From: Pseudomonas sp. AKS31
GTDB lineage: Bacteria; Pseudomonadota; Gammaproteobacteria; Pseudomonadales; Pseudomonadaceae
Length of the DNA stretch: 64,000 nt
NCBI RefSeq assembly: GCF_023634765.1
Contig: NZ_JAMLFX010000003.1
Location: 387,178 to 451,177, forward strand
Reading direction: 5' to 3'
The stretch's first letter is position 1. Each line of letters begins with the position of its first letter. The notes under the pieces were generated by a model. That model had not been told where the DNA came from. It made no database searches and worked only from the letters and a program-made list of their open reading frames with translations. This document shows, one piece after another, positions 1-8,395 of the stretch. The position numbers and the translations under genes are program-made.

Positions 1-809
1 TATACACGCACTGCCGGACCGGTCATCAGCACCGGTTGGCCAGGGCCAGCCCATTCAATGGACAGACGCCCGCCGGGCAGGTCGATCAATAGCGGCGAAT
101 CCATCCACCCCTGGCTGATTGCAGCGACAGCCGCTGCACACGCGCCGGTGCCGCAGGCCTGGGTTTCCCCAGCGCCACGTTCCCACACGCGCAGCTGCGC
201 GCGGTTGCGGTCGATGACCTGGAGAAAACCGACATTGACCCGCGCCGGGAAGCGCGGATGGTGTTCGATTTTCGGCCCCAGCTCATGCACCGGTGCACTG
301 TTGATGTCCTGTACGCGCAACACCGCGTGGGGGTTGCCCATCGACACGGCGGCGAGTTCGACCGTGGTGCCGTCGACTTCCAGCTGATAGCTGCTGGCCT
401 GCGCCGGCGCTTCGAACGGAATGTCCGCCGGCACCAGACGCGGGGCGCCCATGTTCACGCCGATCTGGCCGTCGTTACGCACGTCCAGCTCGATGATGCC
501 ACCCTTGGTTTCGACGCGGATCTGCCGTTTGGCGGTCAGACGCTTGTCGAGCACGAAGCGCGCGAAGCAGCGTGCACCGTTGCCGCACTGCTCGACTTCC
601 GAACCATCGGAATTGAAGATCCGGTAACGGAAGTCCACGTCCGGATTGCTCGGCGCTTCAACAATCAGCAACTGGTCGAAACCGATGCCGGTGTGCCGGT
701 CGCCCCATTGCTTGGCGTGCTTGGGCTGAATATGCGCGTGCTGGCTGACCAGGTCGAGAACCATGAAGTCATTGCCCAGGCCGTGCATTTTGGTAAAACG
801 CAGCAGCAT
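1..809 (-). CDS. dapF: Diaminopimelate epimerase, 3' end cut by window edge
   Basis: DapF interconverts LL- and meso-diaminopimelate in the cytoplasm, the last step before lysine and the source of the peptidoglycan cross-linking residue. Reading starts at the ATG at 809 ([15 protein letters not shown]), the typical DapF N-terminus. Both catalytic cysteines are visible: Cys75 in [10 protein letters not shown] and Cys219 in [10 protein letters not shown]. 269 complete codons are present; the family is usually about 276 aa, so only a few C-terminal residues and the stop lie outside the window. The start lies 3 bases after the lysA stop, so the gene is co-transcribed with lptM and lysA. No frameshift is seen. 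Confidence 0.97.
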   Translation of the reverse strand, partial: MLLRFTKMHGLGNDFMVLDLVSQHAHIQPKHAKQWGDRHTGIGFDQLLIVEAPSNPDVDFRYRIFNSDGSEVEQCGNGARCFARFVLDKRLTAKRQIRVETKGGIIELDVRNDGQIGVNMGAPRLVPADIPFEAPAQASSYQLEVDGTTVELAAVSMGNPHAVLRVQDINSAPVHELGPKIEHHPRFPARVNVGFLQVIDRNRAQLRVWERGAGETQACGTGACAAAVAAISQGWMDSPLLIDLPGGRLSIEWAGPGQPVLMTGPAVRV

Positions 810-812
810 GGG

Positions 813-2060
813 TTACTCCGGCAGCAGGCTTTCGCCGGCAAACAGCTCGGCCACGGTTTCGCGGCGGCGCACTTCAAAAACCTGATCACCGTCTACCAGC
901 ACCTCGGCAGCACGGCCGCGGGTGTTGTAGTTGGAACTCATCACAAAACCGTAGGCCCCGGCCGAGTGCACGGCCAGCAAGTCGCCTTCTTCCAGCGCCA
1001 GTTCACGGTCCTTGGCGAGGAAATCACCGGTTTCGCAGATCGGCCCGACGATGTCGTATTTGCGCGCAGCGGTGCCACGCGGTTTGACCGCCGTGACGTC
1101 CATCCATGCCTGATACAGCGCCGGGCGGATCAGGTCGTTCATCGCCGCATCGACGATGGCGAAGTCTTTGTGTTCGGTGTGCTTGAGGTATTCGACCTGG
1201 GTCAGCAGTACGCCGCCGTTGGCGACGATGAAGCGGCCCGGCTCGAACACCAGCGCCAGATCACGCCCGTTCAAGCGCTCGCGCACAGCCTTGATGTAAT
1301 CGGCAGCCAATGGCGGCTCTTCATCGCGATAACGCACGCCCAAGCCACCACCGAGGTCGATGTGGCGCAGGTGAATGCCGCAATCGCCGAGGCGATCGAC
1401 CAGATCGAGCAGGCGATCCAGCGCGTCAATGAACGGCGGCAGGGTGGTGAGTTGCGAACCGATGTGGCAGTCAACGCCGACCACTTCCAGGTTCGGCAGA
1501 TGCGCGGCGCGCACATACACGTCTTCGGCGTCGGCAATGGCGATGCCGAACTTGTTCTCTTTGAGACCGGTGGAAATGTACGGGTGGGTGCCGGCATCGA
1601 CGTCCGGGTTCACGCGCAGCGAAACCGGGGCGCGGACACCCAGCTCGGCGGCAACTACTTGCAGGCGTTCGAGCTCGTCGGTGGATTCGACGTTGAAGCA
1701 GTGCACGCCGACTTCGAGGGCGCGACGCATGTCGTCACGGGTCTTGCCGACACCGGAGAAGACGATCTTGTCAGCGCTGCCGCCAGCGGCCAGCACACGC
1801 TCCAGTTCACCACGGGAGACGATGTCGAAACCGGCGCCGAGACGGGCCAGGACATCCAGTACGCCGAGGTTGGAGTTGGCTTTGACGGCAAAGCAGACCA
1901 GGTGCGGCATGCCGGCCAGCGCATCGGCGTAGGCCAGATATTGGGCTTCGATATGCGCGCGGGAGTAAACATAGGTGGGCGTGCCGAAACGGTCGGCGAT
2001 GGCGGACAGCGCCACACCTTCCGCGAACAGCTCCCCGCCACGGTAGTTAAAAGCGTCCAT
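813..2060 (-). CDS. lysA: Diaminopimelate decarboxylase
   Basis: LysA is a PLP enzyme that decarboxylates meso-diaminopimelate to L-lysine. The 415-aa protein has the alanine-racemase-like barrel with the PLP-binding Lys60 (FAVKANSN), the glycine-rich phosphate loop around 236-241 (DLGGGLG), EPGR at 273-276, and the C-terminal active-site motif GPICETGD with Cys342. Length is normal. It lies 9 bases after the lptM stop and 3 bases before dapF, forming the conserved lptM-lysA-dapF operon that makes both lysine and cell-wall precursor. Confidence 0.98.
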   Translation of the reverse strand: MDAFNYRGGELFAEGVALSAIADRFGTPTYVYSRAHIEAQYLAYADALAGMPHLVCFAVKANSNLGVLDVLARLGAGFDIVSRGELERVLAAGGSADKIVFSGVGKTRDDMRRALEVGVHCFNVESTDELERLQVVAAELGVRAPVSLRVNPDVDAGTHPYISTGLKENKFGIAIADAEDVYVRAAHLPNLEVVGVDCHIGSQLTTLPPFIDALDRLLDLVDRLGDCGIHLRHIDLGGGLGVRYRDEEPPLAADYIKAVRERLNGRDLALVFEPGRFIVANGGVLLTQVEYLKHTEHKDFAIVDAAMNDLIRPALYQAWMDVTAVKPRGTAARKYDIVGPICETGDFLAKDRELALEEGDLLAVHSAGAYGFVMSSNYNTRGRAAEVLVDGDQVFEVRRRETVAELFAGESLLPE

Positions 2061-2069
2061 GGCGATCCC

Positions 2070-2243
2070 TTATTGGTAAACGTCGTGCTTGTGTGCTTTG
2101 GACGGCTGCTTCTGCGAAGACTGGGCTTGCTCGGCCGGGTCCTGATCGTCATCCGGCAGGTACAGCGGGCCTTTTTGACCACAGGCCGAAACGAGGCAGG
2201 CAACCGCGACGAGCGCAGCAAGGGAAGAGATCAGGCGCTTCAT
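2070..2243 (-). CDS. lptM: LptM-like small outer-membrane lipoprotein
   Basis: A 57-aa lipoprotein starting [18 protein letters not shown], with lipobox VSAC (acylated Cys21) and the hallmark [10 protein letters not shown] directly after it. This is the signature of LptM (formerly YifL, called LppL in Pseudomonas). In E. coli LptM binds the LptD/LptE translocon and helps its oxidative maturation. The tail is hydrophilic and rich in Asp, Gln and Lys ([14 protein letters not shown]), ending HKHDVYQ. It is the first gene of the lptM-lysA-dapF unit, a context shared by many gammaproteobacteria. The function here is inferred from the family. Confidence 0.9.
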   Translation of the reverse strand: MKRLISSLAALVAVACLVSACGQKGPLYLPDDDQDPAEQAQSSQKQPSKAHKHDVYQ

Positions 2244-2353
2244 GGCGAAATCCTTGAAAATGCGTTAATTGCGCCGGAGTATACCGGCCACCCGGCAGCT
2301 TGCCTATGCGAGGGGGTTCCCGTCCGGCGGGGCTCGTCCGTGAGCACTGGTAA

Positions 2354-2450
2354 CCCTGTGGGAGCGAGCTTGCTCGCGAAAGCGGTATGTCAGTCGCCAT
2401 TGATGTTGAATTTTCTGGCGCCTTCGCGAGCAAGCTCGCTCCCACAGGGG
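2354..2450. repeat. REPIN: inverted pair of REP sequences
   Basis: Two facing copies of a REP element: CCCTGTGGGAGCGAGCTTGC at the left, and its complement (CGCGAGCAAGCTCGCTCCC...) at the right end, about 97 bp overall with a short spacer. This form is typical of fluorescens-group Pseudomonas REPINs mobilised by RAYT transposases. It lies between the divergent lptM and cyaY genes. Relatives occur at 7103, 30039 and, in a variant form, 8302. Confidence 0.85.
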
Positions 2451-2559
2451 GCAGTGCGGGATGGGAAACGGTGCTTGGTCGTTAATCTTTGCAATCGGCC
2501 GGCAGCGTCCGTATCTTTCGGCGCTTGAGCCTGATCAGACATTTTTTGAGGTTGCCGCA

Positions 2560-2892
2560 ATGAGTTTGTCCGAAGCCCGTTTCCATGATCTGGTCGATGC
2601 TACCCAGCAGACGCTGGAAGATATCTTTGATGACAGCGACCTGGATATCGACCTGGAGAGCTCGGCAGGTGTCTTGACCGTCAAGTTCGAAAACGGCTCG
2701 CAACTGATCTTCAGCCGCCAGGAGCCGCTGCGTCAGTTGTGGCTGGCGGCGGTGTCCGGTGGTTTCCACTTCGATTACGACGAAGAGAGCGAGCGCTGGA
2801 TGTGCGACAAGAGCGAAGAGCAACTGGGCGAAATGCTCGAGCGCATCGTCAAGCAACAGGCTGGCGCTGAATTCGACTTCGAAGGTCTGTGA
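2560..2892 (+). CDS. cyaY: Frataxin-like iron-sulfur cluster assembly regulator CyaY
   Basis: A 110-aa frataxin-family protein that binds iron and tunes the IscS/IscU cluster assembly machine in the cytoplasm. The ATG at 2560 gives MSLSEARFHDLVDATQQTLE; the in-frame opening further upstream runs through the promoter region and is not used. The acidic first helix (LEDIFDDSDLDIDLE) forms the iron-binding patch. The central sheet carries the motif QLWLAAVSGGFHFDY, equivalent to the conserved Trp/Pro strand of frataxins. It is divergent from lptM and followed 4 bases later by a DUF1289 gene. Confidence 0.95.
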   Translation: MSLSEARFHDLVDATQQTLEDIFDDSDLDIDLESSAGVLTVKFENGSQLIFSRQEPLRQLWLAAVSGGFHFDYDEESERWMCDKSEEQLGEMLERIVKQQAGAEFDFEGL

Positions 2893-2896
2893 TTCC

Positions 2897-3121
2897 GTGA
2901 CTGACACCGCTCCTGTTCGTCCGCCCAAACCGCTCTACAGCAACATCAGTCCGGCCGTGCCTTCGCCGTGCAGCGGCGTGTGCCGGCTTGATGAACAGAA
3001 GGTTTGTCTCGGCTGCTTCCGCCATGTCGAGGACATTCGCGAATGGCGTTCGGCGGACGACGAGCGGCGGCGCGTGATTTGCGCGCAGGCGTCGCAGCGC
3101 AAACAGTGCACCGGGGCGTGA
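2897..3121 (+). CDS. DUF1289 small cysteine-motif protein
   Basis: A 74-aa protein starting at GTG 2897, four bases after cyaY, so translationally linked to it. It has the DUF1289 pattern of four cysteines, CSGVCRLDEQKVCLGCFR, followed by EDIREW. The spacing suggests a metal or Fe-S site, but this is not established for the family. The pairing with frataxin suggests, but does not prove, a link to iron handling. I chose the GTG because the longer upstream reading overlaps cyaY completely. A hairpin terminator follows. Confidence 0.8.
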   Translation: MTDTAPVRPPKPLYSNISPAVPSPCSGVCRLDEQKVCLGCFRHVEDIREWRSADDERRRVICAQASQRKQCTGA

Positions 3122-3182
3122 CTTGTATATTTTTTGAGCTGTGATAGTGTCCGAACACGCCTCAACCCATCGAGGCTTGGTG

Positions 3183-3219
3183 AAAACCCCGTCTTTTTTG
3201 GCGGGGTTTTGCTTTTTTT
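3183..3219 (+). terminator. Rho-independent terminator after cyaY-DUF1289
   Basis: AAAACCCC at 3183-3190 pairs with GGGGTTTT at 3203-3210 around a T-rich loop, followed by a run of seven T at 3213-3219. It ends the cyaY unit before rnk. Confidence 0.8.
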
Positions 3220-3249
3220 GTGTGCAGAAGAAAGGAGTCTGCCCGGATC

Positions 3250-3669
3250 ATGACCGCACCTTCCATCACCCTTACCCGTCTGGACGTGCAACGTCTGGAG
3301 CGCTTGATCGACAGCCTGAACGATAAAGACCAGGCTGCACCGGGCGTGATCGCGCTGCAAACCGAACTGGACCGCGCCGATACGCTGGTCGGTCACGATG
3401 AAGTGCCCGCCGATGTCGTGACGATGAATTCCCGTGTGCATTGCCGCGAAGAAGGCAGTGGCAAGGACTATCACCTGACGCTGGTCTATCCCAAGGATGC
3501 CAATGCCGACGAAGGCAAGATTTCCATTCTGGCGCCAGTCGGCAGTGCGTTGCTGGGCCTTAAAGTCGGTCAGCACATCGACTGGCCGGCCCCGGGTGGC
3601 AAGACCCTGAAACTGACTTTGCTGGAAGTTGAATCGCAGCCGGCCAACGGCGGTGATTTCCGCGAGTAA
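3250..3669 (+). CDS. rnk: Regulator of nucleoside diphosphate kinase (Rnk), GreA/GreB C-domain
   Basis: A 139-aa cytoplasmic protein of the Rnk family, related to transcript-cleavage factors. It has an N-terminal helical hairpin (LDVQRLERLIDSL) and a C-terminal FKBP-like domain like that of GreA/GreB (LTLVYPKDANADEGKISIL; APVGSALLGLKVGQ). Rnk binds RNA polymerase and affects nucleoside diphosphate kinase levels; in P. aeruginosa it was linked to alginate production. The ATG at 3250 is preceded by GGAT; upstream openings run through the terminator and are ignored. It is convergent with cyaA, 7 bases apart. Confidence 0.93.
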   Translation: MTAPSITLTRLDVQRLERLIDSLNDKDQAAPGVIALQTELDRADTLVGHDEVPADVVTMNSRVHCREEGSGKDYHLTLVYPKDANADEGKISILAPVGSALLGLKVGQHIDWPAPGGKTLKLTLLEVESQPANGGDFRE

Positions 3670-3676
3670 ACCCGTC

Positions 3677-6520
3677 TCAGACCTGTTCGAGCGCCTCGTT
3701 CAGGGCGCGCTCCAGGTCAGCCTTGTAGCGCAGATACAGATTGCTTGAACTCTGCCCGTCACCGAGCAGGCCCGAGAGGTCGAGGTCGGTGATGTAGCAG
3801 CGATAGCGTTCGCTCTCGCGGCGTTGCTCAACGATCTCCCGGGCGACCACGCTGAACAGCTGGTCGCCATGTTCCAGCTCGCTGAATTCCCGTTGATTGC
3901 AATACAGGGTGACCTGCACTTCGCCTGGTGCGGCTTTGCCGACGATCGCCTGCACGTCGTAGAACGGCTTGTTCACTGGCGTCTGCGGTGCCGGCCGCGC
4001 TTCGACCCGGCGCACGCGTCCCGGGCCCGACGGCAATAACTGGTAATACAAAGTTTCGAGGCGGGCATCCGGGCCGGCGTCCATCGGCAGCACGGCTTCG
4101 CGGCGGAACAGTATCGATTGCAGGAAACGCTGCAATGGCACCAACAGACTTTGCTCATCGTGATAGGGCAAATGTTGCTGCCACAGCGCGTTGAACTCAT
4201 CCAGCACGTACAGCTCTGCCTGCTGCTCGGTGATCCGGTAGAAGACCTGAATGCACTCCGGCTGGCCCATCGGCAGGATCAGCGCGAGGTCGTGATCTTC
4301 CAACGCCATCGGGTCCAGGTGCAGCGGGCTGTAGCGCGGCTGTTCCTCACCGAGATAATCGAGCAGGGCCGGAAGGGTGGCGAGGGCGACGTGGTTGACT
4401 TGGCCCGGCACCAATTCCAGCACGTGATAGTGCTGCTGCACCTGAATCAGGTAGCGATGGTTCAGTTCGCTGAGCAACAGATTCTGCGCGGTGTCGACGA
4501 TTTCCTCGACGCGGCGGGCAATGAACTGCGCGCGGTTGTGGCAGAAGCAACGCACCTTCAGCGACGGCTGCAATGGCCCGCGCGGCAGGTTGTTGAGGTA
4601 ATCGCGCAGGCAATCGAGCAGGGCATGCGGGCCGTCGAAGCGGTTGACCAGCACTTCATTCCAGCTGTTCAGCGTGACCTGATCCAGGGTCAGCACGAGG
4701 TTTTCACGCACCCCGGCGTAACTCAGCGAGTCGGTGCGCTCGGTGGTCATCAGGATGTTCAGGTCGCGGTGATGCTTGAGTGGATCAATGCCGACGTTGA
4801 CCAGCATCAGCACTTCGCTCGGCACGGCGGCGCGCAGCAGCGGCTCTTCGGCCACCGTAGGCAAGGGCAGGGCGATGCACTGTTGCAGGCTGCCGAGCAG
4901 GTTGAACAGCTCGAACTCGCTCAAGTCGCTGGTGCCGGGATGCAGAGCGAGACGAGTACTGCTGTCGATCACGCCGTTGCGGTGGCACCAGGTCAGCAAT
5001 TCAAGCAATTCGCGGCTGCGCTTGATCGGCGCGAAGTGCTCCCATTCCAGTGCTGTGAGGCTGCCGTTATACAGGCCCCACTGGGTTTGGCCCGGTTCCT
5101 TTTTGTTGCGCGACTGCACCAGGGTCAGGGTGTCTTCGGCCAGGTCCGGGGCGATGCCGGGGTTGATGAACTCGACCTTGTCAGCCTTGCGTTCGAAGGC
5201 TGCATAGAGCCGGCGCCCCAGCACATTGAGGTCGCGTTTGTTGATCAGGCTGACGGTCTGCTCGGTGCGGGCGAACTGGGTCAGGAAGCGATAGCTGTAG
5301 TTCAGCTCATTGACCAGCGCGCGGCGTTCGGCGCTGACCTGGCGGACTTTCCACTGGCTGCGGCTGTCGAGCAGCGTCAGTTGCCGCTGATCCCAATGCC
5401 ATTCACTGGCCAGCCGTTCCAGCAACGAGCGTTGCCAGCTCTGGGTGCGGCTGTTGCCGGTGAGCTTGCGGTTGACCTTCAGGTACAGCGCACGACGCAC
5501 CAGCTCCAGCCGTTCCGGCTCGTTGCGCGCGGTGAGGTATTCCTCGATGCGCCGGTACACGACCATGTACGGATCCAGTTCATCCAGATCCAGCTGGTTG
5601 GCGAACACGGCTTTTTTGAAGCGCAGGCTCAGACACTGCACTTGCGGGTGTTCGCTGGCGTAGACCTCGGTCAGCAGCAGTTTGAGCACCGATTTGTAGG
5701 GTGACTCGATGCCCTTGAACAACTGCCACAATCCGGCGCCGATGAACTCGCCCGGCGGAATCCGCGCCAGATGACCAAGGTCGAGGGTTTCGTCGGCGCG
5801 GATGAAGCGCTTGGACAGCAGGGTATGGGTGTAAAGGTCATAGGCGGTTTCTTCGTAAACCGGCACCAGCCACCAGATCGGCGTGCGCCCGGCCAGCCAG
5901 ATTGCGGTGCGATAAAACTCGTCGAGCAGCAGATAGTGCTGGGTGGTGCCGCAGTTTTCCGAACTGAGCTGGGAGTCGCGTTCGCCTTTGACGAAGCGCT
6001 CCGGGTCGATCAGGAAGAAGTGCGCTTCAGCGCCCTGGCTCGCCGCCCAGGCTTCCAGTAACTGGCACTTCTTGCTCAGCTCGGCGAGTTCGCTTTCGCT
6101 CAGATCCGGCGCGTGGCAGACCCACACGTCCATGTCGCTCTGGTCGGCCTGCGCCAGGGTGCCGAGGCTGCCCATCAGGAACAGGCCGTGAATCGGTCGT
6201 GGCGGATTGCTGCCGTGGCGCGGCTTGTACGAGAACGAACGCGTCAGGCGTTGCGCCTCGGCGAGGGTGTTGGCGTCTGGCTCGTAATTCGACAGGCCGG
6301 CCGGCGTACTGCCCGAGACATAGCCCGGCAGCAGTGGATGATTGACGTGGAAGAACAGTGGCAACAGCGTCAACACGCTCTGCTGGCGGGTCGACAGGCC
6401 TTCGAGGGCGCGGCCGAGGCGGCCTTCATTGAGTTTGAGAAAACGCGCGCGCAGCTGGCTGAGTACCTTGCGGTCGATGCCTTCGTCCAGGTCGGGGCGG
6501 ATTTCGTGGGTGCGCGTCAT
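3677..6520 (-). CDS. cyaA: Class I adenylate cyclase
   Basis: A 947-aa class I (enterobacterial-type) adenylate cyclase making cAMP from ATP at the cytoplasmic face of the membrane. The N-terminal catalytic nucleotidyltransferase signature is at 117-134: GSLGTLAQADQSDMDVWV, with Asp129 and Asp131 as probable metal ligands. The rest is the long C-terminal regulatory half. Length agrees with Pseudomonas CyaA. In P. aeruginosa cAMP from this enzyme and CyaB activates Vfr. No frameshift is seen over 2.8 kb. It is convergent with rnk. Confidence 0.97.
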   Translation of the reverse strand: MTRTHEIRPDLDEGIDRKVLSQLRARFLKLNEGRLGRALEGLSTRQQSVLTLLPLFFHVNHPLLPGYVSGSTPAGLSNYEPDANTLAEAQRLTRSFSYKPRHGSNPPRPIHGLFLMGSLGTLAQADQSDMDVWVCHAPDLSESELAELSKKCQLLEAWAASQGAEAHFFLIDPERFVKGERDSQLSSENCGTTQHYLLLDEFYRTAIWLAGRTPIWWLVPVYEETAYDLYTHTLLSKRFIRADETLDLGHLARIPPGEFIGAGLWQLFKGIESPYKSVLKLLLTEVYASEHPQVQCLSLRFKKAVFANQLDLDELDPYMVVYRRIEEYLTARNEPERLELVRRALYLKVNRKLTGNSRTQSWQRSLLERLASEWHWDQRQLTLLDSRSQWKVRQVSAERRALVNELNYSYRFLTQFARTEQTVSLINKRDLNVLGRRLYAAFERKADKVEFINPGIAPDLAEDTLTLVQSRNKKEPGQTQWGLYNGSLTALEWEHFAPIKRSRELLELLTWCHRNGVIDSSTRLALHPGTSDLSEFELFNLLGSLQQCIALPLPTVAEEPLLRAAVPSEVLMLVNVGIDPLKHHRDLNILMTTERTDSLSYAGVRENLVLTLDQVTLNSWNEVLVNRFDGPHALLDCLRDYLNNLPRGPLQPSLKVRCFCHNRAQFIARRVEEIVDTAQNLLLSELNHRYLIQVQQHYHVLELVPGQVNHVALATLPALLDYLGEEQPRYSPLHLDPMALEDHDLALILPMGQPECIQVFYRITEQQAELYVLDEFNALWQQHLPYHDEQSLLVPLQRFLQSILFRREAVLPMDAGPDARLETLYYQLLPSGPGRVRRVEARPAPQTPVNKPFYDVQAIVGKAAPGEVQVTLYCNQREFSELEHGDQLFSVVAREIVEQRRESERYRCYITDLDLSGLLGDGQSSSNLYLRYKADLERALNEALEQV

Positions 6521-6701
6521 GTCAGCTCAAACCGGCTCGCAGGCTCGGACGTAGAGGGTCTCGGAATGGGAGGCAGTTTAGCCTTAGCACAGCGGGACTT
6601 TTAGCTGAATTTGTTTTTTGACGTCAGATTTCTATCGCGGGCGGCAGGGCAAGCCCGCGGAAATCCCGTGGCAGGAGTTCCCGTGGGCAAAGTCAGGGGG
6701 A

Positions 6702-6947
6702 TCAGGCGGTTTCTTGCTCTCTCAGAATCGTCAGCACGGTTTGCACATTTTGTGCAGCGTCGCGACCGAGGCTGGTCAGATACCCGCCATCGGGCTGGTC
6801 GGTCAGTTCTTTTTCAAAGAGGCGTTTGGCGGCGGCAATGTGTTTCGGGGCAGCGGTCTGATGAATTTTCAGACCTTCCTGGGAACTGTCCAGGTTGAAG
6901 AGTGCGAGGACTTCCAGTTCGGCAACCAACTCAGGGGTAAGCGACAT
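6702..6947 (-). CDS. Small conserved TIGR02647-type protein
   Basis: An 81-aa acidic protein (MSLTPELVAELEVLALFNLD...) matching the short TIGR02647 family that is common in Pseudomonas upstream of cyaA. It is entirely helical in appearance, with no cysteine, no signal peptide and no membrane segment. The segment KHIAAAKRLFEKELTDQPDG suggests a small helical bundle. Some databases label the family as DNA-binding; I see nothing in the sequence that proves this. The function is unknown. Confidence 0.8.
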   Translation of the reverse strand: MSLTPELVAELEVLALFNLDSSQEGLKIHQTAAPKHIAAAKRLFEKELTDQPDGGYLTSLGRDAAQNVQTVLTILREQETA

Positions 6948-7102
6948 AAGGACTCCAGACTTTCTAGGAATTGGACGACAGCGTCCCTAAGGTGAACCCG
7001 CTTTTGCGGCATGTCCAGTGCTCAGATCAGGGATTTTGTCTTGAGGCGGATTCCAGTGTAGTCGGGGCCCGGGAGTTGGCTGGATGGATGGGTGACAAAT
7101 TG

Positions 7103-7193
7103 TGTGGGAGCGAGCCTGCTCGCGAAAGCGGTGTGTCATTTAGCGTTTTTTTTGCTGATACACGGCATTCGCGAACAGGCTCGCTCCCACAGG
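7103..7193. repeat. REPIN (GTGGGAGCGAGCCTGCTCGC type)
   Basis: An inverted pair: TGTGGGAGCGAGCCTGCTCG at 7103 and its complement ending CTCGCTCCCACA at about 7191. The core differs by one base from the copy at 2354 (CCTGC instead of CTTGC) and equals the one at 30039. It sits between two minus-strand genes. Confidence 0.85.
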
Positions 7194-7207
7194 GGATTGT
7201 GTTTGGC

Positions 7208-7492
7208 TTACTGCTTTTCTGGCGGTAATTCCGGCAATGCGCGCAGCGCCGCTTCGTACCATTCGGTATTGAACGCGCGGTCTTCATCAAGCATTGCGTC
7301 AATCTCGTAGGCCAGCACGTGCGCCATCAGATTGAGGATCTCTTCGCGCTCAACGCCCACCAAGGTCAGCTTGTTGAAGGTCGCTTTGGCCGCTGGCGGG
7401 TTGTCGCTTTCGATCTGGTTCTCGATGGCTTCGATCAACGTAGCCTCGGTGAACTCTTCTTCGTCGTTGTCGATGTCTGTCGGCTCGCTCAT
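7208..7492 (-). CDS. Conserved hypothetical acidic protein (PA5270-like position)
   Basis: A 94-aa, strongly acidic cytoplasmic protein (MSEPTDIDNDEEEFTEAT...) with predicted helices. The centre, NKLTLVGVEREEILNLMAHV, is the best conserved-looking part, and it ends LRALPELPPEKQ. There is no signal peptide, no metal motif and no similarity I can name. The reading frame is closed by a normal stop just left of 7210, immediately beside the REPIN. Its position between the TIGR02647 gene and a GST gene matches PAO1 gene order, which supports it as a real gene. Confidence 0.75.
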   Translation of the reverse strand: MSEPTDIDNDEEEFTEATLIEAIENQIESDNPPAAKATFNKLTLVGVEREEILNLMAHVLAYEIDAMLDEDRAFNTEWYEAALRALPELPPEKQ

Positions 7493-7615
7493 GGCAGGCT
7501 CCTCAAGGAAAGGCGCCAGTTTACCCGCATTCAGCGGGGTGATGCTGCTGGCGTGATTCGTCTTGGCGATCTATAAACAGGCACTGCCCACCCCGCACGG
7601 CCTGGAGGCTATGTG

Positions 7616-8275
7616 ATGCTCAAGCTCTACGGATTCTCAGTCAGCAACTACTACAACATGGTCAAACTGGCGCTGCTGGAAAAAGGCCTGCCGTTCGAAG
7701 AGGTCACGTTCTATCCGGCGCAAACCGCGGAATCGCTGGCCATCAGCCCGCGCGGCAAAGTGCCGGTGCTCGGTGTTGACGCCGGTTTTATCAACGAAAC
7801 CGCGATCATTCTCGAATACCTGGAACAGACCCAGAAGGGCACGCCGCTGCTGCCGAGCGATCCGTTCGAGCGCGCGCAGGTGCTGGCGATTGCCAAGGAA
7901 ATCGAGCTGTACATCGAACTGCCGGGGCGTGCCTGTTACGGTGAAGCGTTTTTCGGCATGGCCCTACCGGAGGCGATCAAGGAAAAAACCAGGACTGAGT
8001 TGCTGCTGGGTTTTGCGGCGCTGGGTCGGCACGGCAAATTTGCCCCGTATGTGGCGGGCGACCGTCTGAGCATTGCCGATTTGTATTTCCTCTACAGCGT
8101 GCCGCTGGCCTGTGCGGTCGGGCAGAAACTGTTCGGGATCGATTTGCTGGCTGAGATGCCGCAGGCCAAGGCGCTGCTGGAGCGATTTGAGCAGAATCCG
8201 CATGTGCAGAAGATTGCGGCGGACAAGGAGGCGGCGATGCCGGCGTTTTTGGCGATGATCGCTGCCAAGAAATAG
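7616..8275 (+). CDS. Glutathione S-transferase family protein
   Basis: A 219-aa two-domain GST-like protein. The N-terminal thioredoxin fold spans about 1-80 (MLKLYGFSVSNYYNMVKLAL; the cis-Pro motif GKVPVL; glutathione-binding NETAIILEYLE) and an all-helical C-terminal domain follows. The start ATG at 7616 lies 7 bases after GGAGG; a GTG one codon earlier is possible. GST members detoxify electrophiles with glutathione; the substrate of this one cannot be read from sequence. It stands alone between divergent and convergent neighbours. Confidence 0.88.
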   Translation: MLKLYGFSVSNYYNMVKLALLEKGLPFEEVTFYPAQTAESLAISPRGKVPVLGVDAGFINETAIILEYLEQTQKGTPLLPSDPFERAQVLAIAKEIELYIELPGRACYGEAFFGMALPEAIKEKTRTELLLGFAALGRHGKFAPYVAGDRLSIADLYFLYSVPLACAVGQKLFGIDLLAEMPQAKALLERFEQNPHVQKIAADKEAAMPAFLAMIAAKK

Positions 8276-8301
8276 GGTTTTGCAGCGTTTTGAAGTCAGT
8301 C

Positions 8302-8391
8302 ATCGCTGGCAAGCCAGCTCCCACAAGGTTTTGTTGTGACACAAACATGTGTGTTCGACGCAGAACCTGTGGGAGCTGGCTTGCCAGCGAT
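8302..8391. repeat. REPIN, GCTGGCTTGCCAGC variant
   Basis: ATCGCTGGCAAGCCAGCTCC at 8302 faces its complement GGGAGCTGGCTTGCCAGCGA ending at 8391. This is the second common REP class of fluorescens-group genomes. It lies 4 bases from the argH stop and between the convergent GST and argH genes, where it may also act as an mRNA 3' structure. Confidence 0.85.
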
Positions 8392-8395
8392 GCTT

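Noticed and set aside
258-2528. A 756-codon open frame on the plus strand opposite dapF and lysA
   Set aside because: It is antisense to two clear genes with catalytic motifs; its product shows no domain I know. High-GC coding DNA often leaves the complementary frame open.
4118-5704. A 528-codon plus-strand frame inside cyaA
   Set aside because: It lies wholly opposite cyaA, has no recognisable motif and no suitable context; a shadow of the real gene.
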